Assembly (NCBI GenBank): GCA_945643635.1
Contig: CALZFC010000020.1
Coordinates: 1,477,501-1,541,500, forward strand
DNA from: Allodiplogaster sudhausi
Taxonomy: Eukaryota; Nematoda; Chromadorea; Rhabditida; Diplogasteridae
Length of the DNA: 64,000 nucleotides
Direction of reading: 5' to 3'
Below are positions 11,171 through 22,015 of this stretch, piece by piece (within the stretch, counting starts at the first letter, position 1; every line of letters begins with the position of its first letter). The notes under the pieces were generated by a model. The model had not been told where the DNA came from. It searched no databases and worked only from the letters and a program-made list of their open reading frames with translations. The translations under genes and the position numbers were made by a program.

Positions 11171-14100
11171 CGTGTGGTCTACAGTTTTGTACACATTTTG
11201 CAGCCGGTGGAATCGCTGGCTCTGAAGCGCAGTGCGAATCGTCCTCTGCTCCCTCAAATCTCTCTGATGCCCATGAGTCTGATGCCTCTTGCCTCGTACG
11301 AGAAATCGAATGTGTCGCTCATAGCGCGCACCAGAAAGGCAGAGGTGATTGGCAAGAAGGACGACTTCAAGATGAACACGGGCTACCTCCACAAGACGGT
11401 AAGTGTACTGTAGCAGGTTTTCATTTATTTTGGATTTATATATTTCTTTCTCTTTCCTAGTTATTAAATCGTTATCCTGCGCCCAAATAATGAGTTGATG
11501 TTGATGTTTTTTTTCGAAATATATATATATAAATTTTTTTTCTTAATATTAATAACACAGAAGATTCACTTATATCGTGAAAAATTTTAATTCCACTTTT
11601 TGAAATGCAAATAAATGTCCATATTTTACAGGGCGCTCTTCTATTGGATCCGATCAATAAGGATCTCGTCGATAACTTTGCCAGCTTCGCCAAGTTTGCG
11701 ACGTGGCGAATTGCAGATGTGAGGGCATTTAAATTTTATCAAGACGTTCAAATTTACCTTAGCCTTTAAATTTAACTTGCCGTTAAATGTAACTAAATTA
11801 ACCTTTAAAACAAATTATTAATTGCAAAAAAATTGAAGGAGTGGAAGGTTCATTACTTGACCAGGTATTTGCCATGGTGAAAAAGCTTAAAGCTATCTGG
11901 GGCTATAATTGTAATTGCTAATGACAATACTTTTACTATAAAGAAGCTACTATTTATTTATTTGAAGGTGACTGATGACGCGCTTACGGAGCAACATGAA
12001 AATGGAACCGAGCGTGATGTGGAGCAGAGCTCGGGGCCTATCGGAGGTCTTTTTTTTGTTCTTGTCTATTTCCTTTGATAAAATAAATTATTCGACTTTC
12101 TCATTTTATTTTGCCGATTTTTGCTCTTGTCGTATGATAATAATCAGATAGAGGACCAGCTGTATTCAATGGCTGAATGTTTTATGATAATGTGGAGTTA
12201 ACCAGCATTTTTTCAATGAATATAAGGAGAGCATCTCAAAATGCAAAAGCTGATTTATGAATTGTGCGATAATATTTTTGGAATTTAGACATTATCGATG
12301 GTCCTGAAGTGAATGCTAGTGACCGATCGCACACTGGAATGGATTACGGTAGTCAGCCCAATCGGGTTTCGTCACGAATGGAGGTATACGGTGTATTTTG
12401 TTGCTCTTAATGTCTTTAATCATAAACTAATAAAATAGCGATTTAATTCTTAACTGGTGTTTATTGTTATTGTTACAAATTGGTAATTATTTTTTTTATT
12501 TAGTTGCTCCGTAATCGTCCATCTTCTGCTCTGGATGAGAGAAGAGCAACGATTGCACTCAGGCCAAGCTCTCGCTTCAACTCTGACCAGTTTGGAGAGA
12601 ATGATCAAGGTTGCTAAGAAGAGATCTGACCAAGATACGAGCTCTATTGGGAAGTAAAGAGCCTACTAATAAATAAACGAAGGGGTAATAGAGATTAATG
12701 CAAAGAATTTGCCGCAGAAAGAAGTTTGAACTGAAAACGAGCATTACATAATCTGTAAAACAAAATATTAAGGATGAGAGTCAATTTGCTACGGTCCATT
12801 TTGCACAGCGCCTTTTTTGGCTTCTCACAGTGATTTTTTTCTTTCTATTTTGACATGAGCTTAAATCGGACAATTGATTATTCTGGATGTATGCAAGGAA
12901 GCATTTCTTTTTTAACCTACAAAACACGCCTTGTTTTGAGTGTGTAATCATAGCGAAGTCTTCTTTGTGTTATACCCTGAAAAAAGAGACGTCAATTGAA
13001 ATTGGTGCCTTATTTCGGAGTAAATAAAACCGCTTATCCTTGCTTCAATTTTACAGTCTCTTTCATGGACTTCGACGGTAGTGATGGCGGTGGTTACGTC
13101 GAGGCGGCGAATTTAACCAAGGTCGAAGAGAGAAACCCGGTGAGTATAGGCTGCAATGGTTATTATAAAGAAAAAAACTACGGGGTTTAAAGCAAACTTG
13201 TTCGTTCCCTTTCAGGTGGAGCGTAATAGAAATATTTAATATTTGATTTAAAAAAAATGGTTAAAAATTGTTTTGGGATTTAAATTAACTGACCATTCAA
13301 TGGGAGCGTAAGTAGCATACTCAATTTTGATTTAAAAATAACAGTGTGTAAAAAAAATCTTAATTATACTTTGGTGTGTCCTTTCAGTGGGACCTCACCC
13401 AAGAAGAGATGGATGAAATCGACGAAGACCTCGAGGCGGCCGAGATGGCCGCGTTGCAGGATGTGAAGTGGAAGAGGATCCCTTTCAAGAAGGTCAACAA
13501 CGTCGTCAACATCAAGAAGCTCACCGAGAAGAAGAAGAAGGTTTGAATTTTTTTATATTCTTTATTCTCATACAAGATCTTACTTAATGAGACAATTGCA
13601 ATGGCTTACGCCCTTACATGCAATGACATAGATAGATATACAAATCAATGCAAATCTGTGTAAATCGGAGAAAAACTAATAAAAAAGATGTAAAATCTAA
13701 CACGCTAAAGTTGTTTCATGAACTTTTTATTGATTAGAAAGATGATCATCAGCGAGAAGAGTACCCATGTTTATTGATTGGAATTGAGGACTTTTTTTGT
13801 TAGAAAACAGAGTGTGTAGTGACACTGGTGTTTAAAATTAGTAAGAAGAAAAAGAGAATGTCATGATGGTAATATAAAGATAAATCAAGCTAAAGTTATT
13901 TTTAAGTCATTATTTAAAGGACATAATCCTTTTTTTCAGGAAGAAGAAGCAATGGACAAGCGTGCGCGGACGCTGCAGTGCCGTGAGTATTTCGACGAGT
14001 TCTTCTATCGCGTGCCGAGACCGAAGGCTGGAGGAGGTTCAGCCGATTGGGTTTGTTGTTGTGGTGTTCATTTCTGATGGTTCAGGGGTAAAAAAGGTAC

Positions 14101-15448
14101 TGTAGATTTGACAGACCCACATTGATTTTGGGCTTCCCCGAAGCCCTACTCCGTAATTATTCAGGCAGAAACATCAAACCCACCACGTTTCCGGTCGCCC
14201 AATACCTCCTTCCTCACCCCAATTTTCTGGTTTCCACGACAGTGGCTTTCATGCCCTGCTGATGTTTGTTAATGTTGGATGTTGGACTGAATCTTGATTT
14301 GAACAAGGACTGAAAAAAATTTTGAACTAGAGTTGAACATTCCTTTTTTTTAGTTAACCCTAAATGCCTGGACTTGCACAACAAGTACTACTTTGTTTTG
14401 AACGGAGAAATTTACATAATTCCTTGTTTTATTGGAATAAAAAAAATATATATATTTTTCAGACCAAATCTGCACTCGCTCCCTTCGTCGCTGCTGCAGC
14501 TAAACGAAGAGCAGAGAAGCGCAAGCTGTTGGAGAAAGAGAAGGTGAGAGAGCGGTTTTTTTTATATATCTTGAAGCGAAAAAAACAGACTCATACGGTA
14601 CACATTTAGATTATATGTATATATTTTGCACAATATAAAAATATTTATTTTCTGCTTGGCTTCTTTCACATTTATACTGCGTCTTTGAATGCTTTTACAA
14701 TTAAGATGAAGAAAGTGTAAAAGAGAATGAAAACTAAAGTTGATACTTAACTTTTTCTCATAAACATCAACCTGAATTAAAGAACACTCTTTTCCTGATG
14801 GCACACTTTACCAAAATTTTCCAAAAATTTTCGGGAGGGGGAACCCCTCCCGAAATCTAGACCTATTTAAACACTGATAAACACCTTAAAGAGAGCTCGC
14901 GAGGAAGAAGAAGAGAATGCGCCGCCCGAAGAGCCCAGCGACCTGTTTGGTGACGACTTTTTTGGTGGTTACGACGATGACTGCGATGATGACTTTGACG
15001 CCCTGGCCATCGCTCAGAGGGATCAGGAGGCTGACGCGCAGCAGGAGGACTTCTCGCCCCATGAGCCCATTGGTGATGACGCCTTCGAGGTTGGAGGAGA
15101 TTATGTTCATACCGTAGTATTTATATGACTAATTTAGACGGTTAATGTCATTACAATAACATTATTCATTAAGGAAATTCTAATGTTCAACAAAAAAAAA
15201 TCATTCAAGCAGTAATGATTTGCGGATATATTTTTTGTTGTTCAAATTGGCAGGTTAATTTCTTAATGATCTGCTTCTCCAGGTGGTCGTTCCTGCTCAG
15301 AGTCTCTATGCGAATCGTGCCTGCGCCACAGCTTCGCAGGTACGAGAGATAATCTTGTGTTATTTGATAATTTTTCAAATGACGTCATCTTTGAGTATTT
15401 AAAAAGTTACATTATTATGCCTATTAGTTTTTATATTGTGTTTATTAC

Positions 15449-15490
<42 letters not shown>

Positions 15491-17056
15491 CATAGACATA
15501 AATAGAAAGCTAGACCTAAAAAGGCTATATGAATATGGGGAATGCTGGAAATTAATTTAAATCTTTTAGTGCCTTTAAAATGCCTCTTTTGTTTTGCGGA
15601 GCTTCTGGTTTTTCTTACTGTCCTCCGAAAAGTATATTCAAGTTGAAAAAGTTTTATCTGTTAAGAGTAATAATAGGTATAAATCAATAATTATCTATTG
15701 ATTTTTAAATCAAGAATATTGATTTTTTTTAACTCACCAGGACACTCTCGGGAATGGCTGCCTGAGCAGCCAAGGCACCTCAAAGTCCGCGTCGTCCTCT
15801 CATCCGATCCCGTTCAATCCGAATGCCAACGAATGGATCGTTCCACGGCCACCTCCTCATCTCAGTCTCGAGGATATTGTCAAGTTCTACGTGGAAAGGT
15901 CGAATTTTTTTTAATTATTTTAAATGGATTAAAAAAATTAAATTAATGTTTCTCTCAGATTCTGGACTGCCATGGAGGAATACAAGCACGACCTGGACAA
16001 GGAGGTGGAGAAATGGTAACTAATTTATAATTTAATGTTATAATTTGGTTTTTAAATTAAAGGAATTAAACATAATTTTAGAATGTTTATGGTGTACTTT
16101 TAGAATATATTTGTATTTATTTTAGATGTGCTGTGCAATTTTAGGGAAGCCGAACTCATTCCGATTCTCGAAGAGGAGGAGAGAACGAAGGACTTTGACG
16201 TTCACGAATACGGCGACTATCTACTCGGACAGTTCGACAATGTTGGCGAAGAGAAGACGATGAGTGAGGTGAGGGAGGGAAGGGAATTTGTTGTCTCAGG
16301 CAGAGGAGTAAACGGGATCAAAATTTTTGGGCCAGCCCGGCCCGTCGGGCCCTAAGTCTAGGCCCGGCCCGGCCGGAAATTTCCGGGCCCTGGAATTTTG
16401 GGCCCGGCCCGGCCCGTGGGCCCGTTTGAGCCCGATTTTCAAAAAATTTTGAGAAAAAAAGTCCAACGAGTTACAATGTGTTTTGAAATTCAGAATTTTT
16501 CATGCTCATGCTACGAACAGTCATTTTAATGTATAGAAGTACGACTTTTAGGGGAAAAATGAACAAATGAAGAAAGTTTTGCACTTATCAATGCCACCAG
16601 TCGTCCTGACTGGACGAGATTGTGTGCTTATCTGACCCAATCGGGCCTACGGGCCGTCCCAACTTTTCTTGGGCCCGGCCCGGGCCCTTGGGAAACTGGG
16701 CCTGCCCGGCCCGCCGGCCGGCCGGACCGGGCCGGCCCATTTACACCTCTGGTCTCAGGTAGAGACAGAGAACATGTCAAGCGAAGGAAGATGCAAAAGC
16801 TATTGGTTCATCATCATATTTGTGCCCTCATCAAAGTCTCTCTACCCACCTCTCTTATTTTTGTCGTTTCTCCTCTCTGTCGCTGTTTCTCATTCTCGCT
16901 CTCTCTCTTCTCCTCTCTCTCTCCTCTCTCTCTCTCCTCTCTCTCTCCTCTCTCTCTCTCCTCTCTCTCTCTCCTCTCTCTCTCTCTTCTCTATCCTCTC
17001 TCTCTCCTCCTCTCTCTCCTCTTTCTCTCTCTCTCTTCTCCTCTCTCTCTCTCTCT

Positions 17057-17087
<31 letters not shown>

Positions 17088-17293
17088 CCTCTCCCTCTCT
17101 CCTTCTCCTCTTCCAGCTTCTCGAAGGGAAAGAACAGCGCGAAGTGAGCCGCTACTTGCTGAGCGTGCTTCTCATGGCGAACACGAACAACGTGGAGATT
17201 GACTACGACGAAGAAAAGGGCGGAGATGTCCAGGTCAAGCTGCTCAAGCGAGAGCGACACCACGAAATCTTCGATCAGGACGGTGCATTGTGA
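9438..17293 (+). CDS. kle-2: Condensin II kleisin subunit H2 (NCAPH2 / KLE-2)
   Basis: Twenty exons close in frame to 726 residues: 9438-9598, 9895-9955, 10060-10141, 10544-10585, 10812-10885, 11204-11398, 11632-11718, 11968-12046, 12289-12383, 12504-12609, 13057-13139, 13388-13540, 13940-14050, 14463-14543, 14892-15089, 15283-15339, 15741-15898, 15959-16015, 16145-16268, 17117-17293. The N-terminus (RFNYLLQPLRVLADFWNVDI, then NDASALIQGTAHIYGKKVDY) matches the NCAPH2 N-terminal helical domain, which in kleisins contacts the SMC2 neck. Exon 6 has the conserved KKDDFKMNTGYLHKTG region. Exon 15 is very acidic. The C-terminal exons (residues about 600-726, YLLSVLLMANTNNVEI) correspond to the winged-helix part that binds SMC4. 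The product bridges the SMC2/SMC4 heads of condensin II in mitotic and meiotic chromosome compaction. Intron 5 has a GC donor. The last intron carries a MITE and a TC tract. Confidence 0.9.
10886..11203 (+). other. GC-AG intron in KLE-2 (intron 5)
   Basis: Exon 5 must end at phase 0 to enter the conserved PVESLALKRS frame. The only fitting site is CAG|GCATGT. The nearest GT (GTGATT, three bases on) throws the next exon out of frame. Confidence 0.65.
11114..11168 (+). repeat. (TA)n microsatellite
   Basis: An uninterrupted AT dinucleotide run of roughly 27 units in KLE-2 intron 5, just ahead of the exon 6 acceptor. Confidence 0.95.
16293..16759. mobile_element. hAT-type MITE (451 bp) with perfect 8-bp target duplication
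   Basis: The element spans 16301-16751. Its ends are imperfect terminal inverted repeats: CAGAGGAGTAAACGGG on the left, and CAGAGGTGTAAATGGG on the right when reverse complemented. Both are followed by GGCCCG-rich palindromic sequence. The flanks are identical 8-mers, GTCTCAGG at 16293-16300 and 16752-16759. CAG(A/G)GGTGTNAA ends and 8-bp duplications are typical of hAT elements. There is no transposase ORF, so it is non-autonomous. It lies in KLE-2 intron 19, in the middle AT-rich part of which nothing else was recognised. Confidence 0.9.
16880..17110 (+). repeat. (TC)n tract before the last KLE-2 exon
   Basis: Pyrimidine-only sequence with CTCTCCTCTC periodicity, running to the acceptor at 17115-17116. 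Confidence 0.9.
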
Positions 17294-18030
17294 GGAGGTC
17301 CCAAGCGGAATTAAGGAGGATTACGGTAGAAATTGGCCACAAAATTTCCCTTCTCGTCATGTCATATCCCTCTCACTATATAGGCCTCCCAATTTTCACA
17401 TCATTTAAATTGTGACTAGGTTATACTTGTCCAAGAAAGTATTGATTACTCCCTAATTCCCCTCCTTCCCCTTTTTTATCTGTCAATGCCCATTGTTTGG
17501 CTGACACTCGCGGAGTCATTTAAATGTCTGCATTCAGTGAAATTTTTTCCCTCAAACATTCAAGATCTCTCATCTCTTTCATGGCAAGTCTTTCTCACTG
17601 TTGTGGGTAATGCAAGACTTGTTTCGAGAATGACTTTTATGTTTCTTTATTTTTACCCGACCCTTTTTCCCCGATCTTTATTAGGTTACGAAGGCCCTTT
17701 TTAAAAGCTTCTTTTGGTTGGTAATATTAAAAGTTATCATATGAGGTTTCCTTCAACTTTAAGTAGAACTTGCATTGTGCATATTTGTTACTTGGATGTT
17801 TTGAATAAATTATATTTTTTCTTGGTCATCGACATATTCTTTGTAAATTAATGTGGTTTTGCACCACCTCAAGAATATCTATTAGATTTTGTGGTATGTT
17901 ATTTGAAGAAAATTTTGGTTGCTTTGAAATTTTTATATATACATATTTTTCTTTGAAGACTTATTACTAAATGGAAGTATAATCTCAAGCTTACTTAGTG
18001 TCAGGTTGTAATCGAAAGAAAAGGAAGAAG
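17294..18030. other. KLE-2 3'UTR / RFC3 upstream spacer
   Basis: AT-rich, with no gene. GTGTCAG at 17998-18004, about 26 bases before the RFC3 ATG, could be a trans-splice acceptor. The 737-bp spacing is long for a classical nematode operon. Confidence 0.45.
17804..17809 (+). terminator. Poly(A) signal AATAAA for KLE-2
   Basis: Canonical hexamer 511 bp after the KLE-2 stop, in the spacer before RFC3. Confidence 0.45.
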
Positions 18031-18265
18031 ATGGCTCTGTGGGTAGACAAGCAACGCCCGACCACGCTCGCCGCTCTCTCCTATCATAAAGAACAAGCGG
18101 CCGCACTCACCGAACTGGTACTCTTTGTTCACTTGTTTGTTTTTAGTGTTTACTTCTTTGTTTTATTCTTTTATTTGTATTTAGTAAGTCGCTAGTTGTT
18201 TGGCCCCAGTCAACCTTGGAGACTTTCTTTATTTACTTTCTCTCAAATCCTGTCTCATTCCGTTC

Positions 18266-18307
<42 letters not shown>

Positions 18308-18680
18308 TTCTCTATTTCTATGTATCTCTCTCTCTCCCTCTCTCTCTTTCGTTCTCTCTCGCTCGCTCTCTCTCTCTCTCTCTTTCTTTTTCGTTCTCTC
18401 TCGCTCTCTCTCTCTTTCGCCCTCTCTCTCTCTCTCTCTCTCTCTCTCCTAAGGTGCACCGCGACGACTTTCCCCACCTGCTAATCTACGGCCCGTCGGG
18501 TGCTGGGAAGAAGACGCGTGTAGCTGCTCTCCTGCACGAGTTGTACGGCGCGGGCGTACACCACCAGAAGCTGGAGACTAGGCAGTTCACGGCACCCAGC
18601 GGGAGGAAGCTCGAGCTGCAGACCGTCTCCTCCAACTATCACATCGAACTGACACCCGGGTATGGCAGAGAGAGAGAGAT

Positions 18681-18718
<38 letters not shown>

Positions 18719-20553
18719 GAGAGATAGGGAGAGAGAGATAGGGAGAGAGAGAGAGAGAGAGAGGAGAAACAGGGAGTAATAATGAGGTAGAGAGACAAGG
18801 AAAAAAGAAAACATAAAAGAGGCCACAAAGAGAACTGGTGTCCGACAGTTGTGTGTGGTTGGCGATTATGAAATGCATGCTATTCCGCTTCCAGAGATGT
18901 GGGCGTCTTTGATCGCGTCGTGGTGCAGGATGTCGTCAAGCAAATGGCACAGACTTCGCAGATTGACTCGGCCACCCAGAGGGTCTTCAAGGTTTCTCGG
19001 CCCCTTTTAGGCCCCCTCTTTTAGTTATTTATTTATTTAATGTAAAATTATAATATAAAAAATAAATTTTTATTCCAGGCTAACAGTAGTTATATATTTT
19101 TTTAAGTACTGGAAAATATTTTCGCTCAAGCGGGAAAACAATAATTTGGTTGATAAAGAGATTAGGAAAGAAAGCGTTAACCAATAAAACAAATTATTGC
19201 TATGTATAATAATTATTACTATTGTAAATGTGATGATTGAGGTGGTCGTTCTACACGAGATGGATGCGCTGTCTAGGGATGCGCAACATGCGCTGCGACG
19301 AACGATGGAGAAGTACTCGGGCAACTGCAGACTCATTCTCGTATCGAATACATTGTCGAGGTAAGAAGAGAGAGAGAGAGAGGGGGGGGGGAGAGAGAGA
19401 AAGAGAGAGAGAGAGGAGAGGGAGAGAGAGGAGAGAGAGAGAGAAGGAAAATGATCTTCGATTGCTAGAGTAATCGAGCCTCTCCGAAGTCGTTGCATGG
19501 CAATTCGAGTGCCAGCGCCAACTGATGCCGAGGTTTGCATTTATGAACACTCTTTCTCTTTCTCCTTTCCCACTCTTCTTCACTCTACACCGATATATCT
19601 ATCTCTATTCCTTTCTCCCTCTCCCTCTCTCGCTCGCACTCTTTCTCTCTCTCTCTATCCCTCTCTCCCTCTCGCTCTCTCGCTCGCACTCTTTCTCTCT
19701 ATCCCTCTCTCTCTCTCTCGCTCGCACTCTCTCGCTCCCACTTTTTCTCTCTCTCTATCCCTCTCTCCCTCTCTGTTTCCTTCCAGATCCGTAACATCGT
19801 CTCTTCCCTGTACTACAAGGAGAGTGGCGGCCACTCTCTGCCCGAGTCGGCGATGCGTGATCTTCTCTCCAAGTCGCATGGCAATCTCCGCCGCGCTCTT
19901 CTCATGCTCGAAGCGGCGCACGCCAGACACGCACCCATCACGGAGAATGATAAGGTGGGGAGAGAGACAGAGAGAGAGAGAGAGAGAAGGAGGGAGAGAA
20001 GGAGAGAGAGAGAGAAGGAGGGAGATTTTGAAAGAGACAGAGAGAGAGAGAGAGAGAGAGAAGGAGGGAGAGAGATTTGGAAAAAGACAGAGAGAGGGAG
20101 ACAAAGAGAGAGAATGAGAGATTGAAAGGGCTAATTCCTTAATCATCCTGATTTGGCTAATTAGTTTCCCTTTAGGGTTGGTTTCCTCTACGTTTGCTGA
20201 ATAGAATGGTGAAGAATAATTTTTTTTAAATTGTTCTCGCTTATTCATATAAAAGATGTCGAATTGAAAGAGTGAATTGTTGTCGTCTTTGAAGATGCCC
20301 TCTCCCGAATGGGAAGTGTACCTTCGCGAGACGGCCGAGATCGTGCTGAAGAGACAGAGTGCAGACACTCTTCTCACCGTGCGCAATCGTCTCTATGAGC
20401 TGCTCTCTCGCTGCATCCCGGCATCAGTCATCTTTACGGTGGGCATATTTTTTAATTTGTAAATTTTTATGTTCTTCCTATCGCTTCCGGCCCTCTCTCT
20501 CTGTCTCCCTCCCTTTCTCTCTCCCTATATCTTTCTGCAGAAGTTGGTTAGCC

Positions 20554-20587
<34 letters not shown>

Positions 20588-20664
20588 CTCTCTCTCTCAT
20601 TCTCTCTCTCTCTGTCTCCCTCCCTCTCTTTCTCCCTATTTCTTTCTGTAGAAGTTGGTTAGCC

Positions 20665-20700
<36 letters not shown>

Positions 20701-20725
20701 TTCTTCCTCCTCCTCCTCCTCCTCG

Positions 20726-20786
<61 letters not shown>

Positions 20787-20968
20787 GTCTCTCTCTACAG
20801 GAGTTGGTTGACTGTCTGCTGCCCCGCTGTCCCCCTTCGATCCGCTGCGACGTCCTAGAAGAGGCAGCCGAGTACGAGCATCGTCTGACTCGTGGCCAGA
20901 AAGCCATCTTCCATCTCGAGGCATTCATCGCCGCCTTCATGTTCATCTACCAGAAGGAGCAGAAGTGA
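18031..20968 (+). CDS. rfc-3: Replication factor C subunit 3 (clamp loader)
   Basis: Eight exons, 18031-18117, 18454-18659, 18895-18991, 19242-19360, 19469-19532, 19787-19954, 20295-20438 and 20801-20968, close to 350 residues (human RFC3 has 356). The start MALWVDKQRP matches the RFC3 N-terminus. Walker A is GPSGAGKKT at about 42-50. The degenerate Walker B-like strand VVVLHEMDAL starts at about 131. The RFC box RSRC is at about 176-179, followed by VRVPAPT. The C-terminal collar segment YEHRLTRGQKAIFHLEAF is strongly conserved. With RFC1, 2, 4 and 5 it loads PCNA onto primed DNA in the nucleus. Exons 2 and 6 are bracketed by TC upstream and GA downstream. Intron 7 holds two decayed copies of the exon 8 start. 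Confidence 0.95.
18268..18450 (+). repeat. (TC)n tract before RFC3 exon 2
   Basis: Pyrimidine tract ending at the exon 2 acceptor. It is complementary in sense to the GA tract after the exon 2 donor (18665-18770). Confidence 0.9.
18665..18772 (+). repeat. (GA)n tract after RFC3 exon 2
   Basis: Begins five bases after the donor GT at 18660-18661. It is almost pure GA with a few GATAGG interruptions. Confidence 0.9.
19545..19785 (+). repeat. (TC)n tract before RFC3 exon 6
   Basis: TC-rich, with a repeated TCGCTCGCACTCTTTCTCTC motif (several copies between 19628 and 19755). Exon 6 lies between it and the GA tract at 19957-20122. Confidence 0.88.
20490..20800 (+). repeat. Tandem copies of the exon 8 acceptor neighbourhood
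   Basis: AAGTTGGTTAGCCACC preceded by TTTCTG(C/T)AG occurs near 20538 and again near 20650, each followed by a TC tract. The true exon 8 start (20801) reads ACAG GAGTTGGTTGACTG. The two upstream copies, about 112 bp apart, look like duplicated and decayed intron-exon boundaries and carry intact AG acceptors. Confidence 0.8.
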
Positions 20969-21764
20969 GAGAAAGGGGCGGGGAAGGCAGACATGCGAAT
21001 TCATTCATTTATTTCGTTTAATTGTTTAATTATTATTCCTATTGTTATCGTTATTATTATTTTGTTCTATTCCTCACAATCAGTGCTCAAAAGGGGGGGC
21101 TATTTCAATATTCAATCGCTTATTTCATTCTTTTTGTACGCTGAATTGGGCATAAGGGTCAATGTTTTTCGTAAATCAGCCATTTTGTATGTAATTTCAT
21201 GGTATGTATACAACGGACAAATTCGGCAATTTATTTGTATCGGTCGACATTTTTTCTTCATTTATTTTGCAATGCTCGGAAGTTGGAAAACCACATATCA
21301 ATTTTTCTCATGTATTTCTTTCACAATTTTCAAATACAAGCATTTCATTCGTTGATCGTCTTTTGCTGTCGTAATAGAAAAAGGTCTCGTTCCGATCTCG
21401 TTGTTAGAGAATTGGGGGTATCTTCTTGAGAATAAAATAATGGTTATTCAATTGTCTTGAATGTAAATAATTACAAAGAGAGCAGAAAAAATTGAGAAAG
21501 TTATAGAAGAATTCTAATAGTGGAAGAAATACTTTCAACTACTTTTTCTTCTACTACTGGTAATTTCGAGGGACTTTTGGTTTGTCATCAGAATTCAATG
21601 TATGTATGCAAAGGTATTGGGACTTCATTTTACGTTTGCATATTGAATAAGCAATATTTGTCTTGTAATAATTTCAAGAAAAAGAAGAATATTGTTAAAA
21701 ACTTTAACGACCTTTCCGCCTTCCACAGTGGAGACCAGAACAAGAAGTAGATAATATACATTGC
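20969..21764. other. Spacer between RFC3 and the inverted duplication
   Basis: AT-rich. ORFs here have no family features and no splice partners. Nothing else recognised. Confidence 0.45.
21431..21436 (+). terminator. Poly(A) signal AATAAA for RFC3
   Basis: Canonical hexamer 463 bp after the RFC3 stop. It could serve a long 3'UTR; no closer canonical hexamer was noticed. Confidence 0.35.
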
Positions 21765-22015
21765 GTGAGATGGAGAAGAGAGGCACCTTTTTTTCCAGTA
21801 CACTCCATGGGAGCTCTGCTTACAATTAGGCAACGAAAGTGCATCAATTTTGAACATATTAATGCACTATACGAAAGTGCAGGTGATCTATGTACATATT
21901 CTAGTAATGCTTCTGAACTATTGACTCATTTAGCCGCTTGGTATGTGAATTGTTTTTCGCCTCACTCTTCACACTTGCTCCGGGCAGAGCCGGCTGAGCC
22001 TTTATTTGGCTGGAG

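Noticed and set aside
16620..17202. ORFs with Leu/Ser runs in KLE-2 intron 19
   Set aside because: They read through the MITE and the TC tract and have no start context or conservation.
7234..20968. FMC1, KLE-2 and RFC3 as one operon
   Set aside because: Gaps of 1.1 kb and 0.7 kb are long for a trans-spliced nematode operon and separate poly(A) signals are present; only transcript 5' ends could decide.
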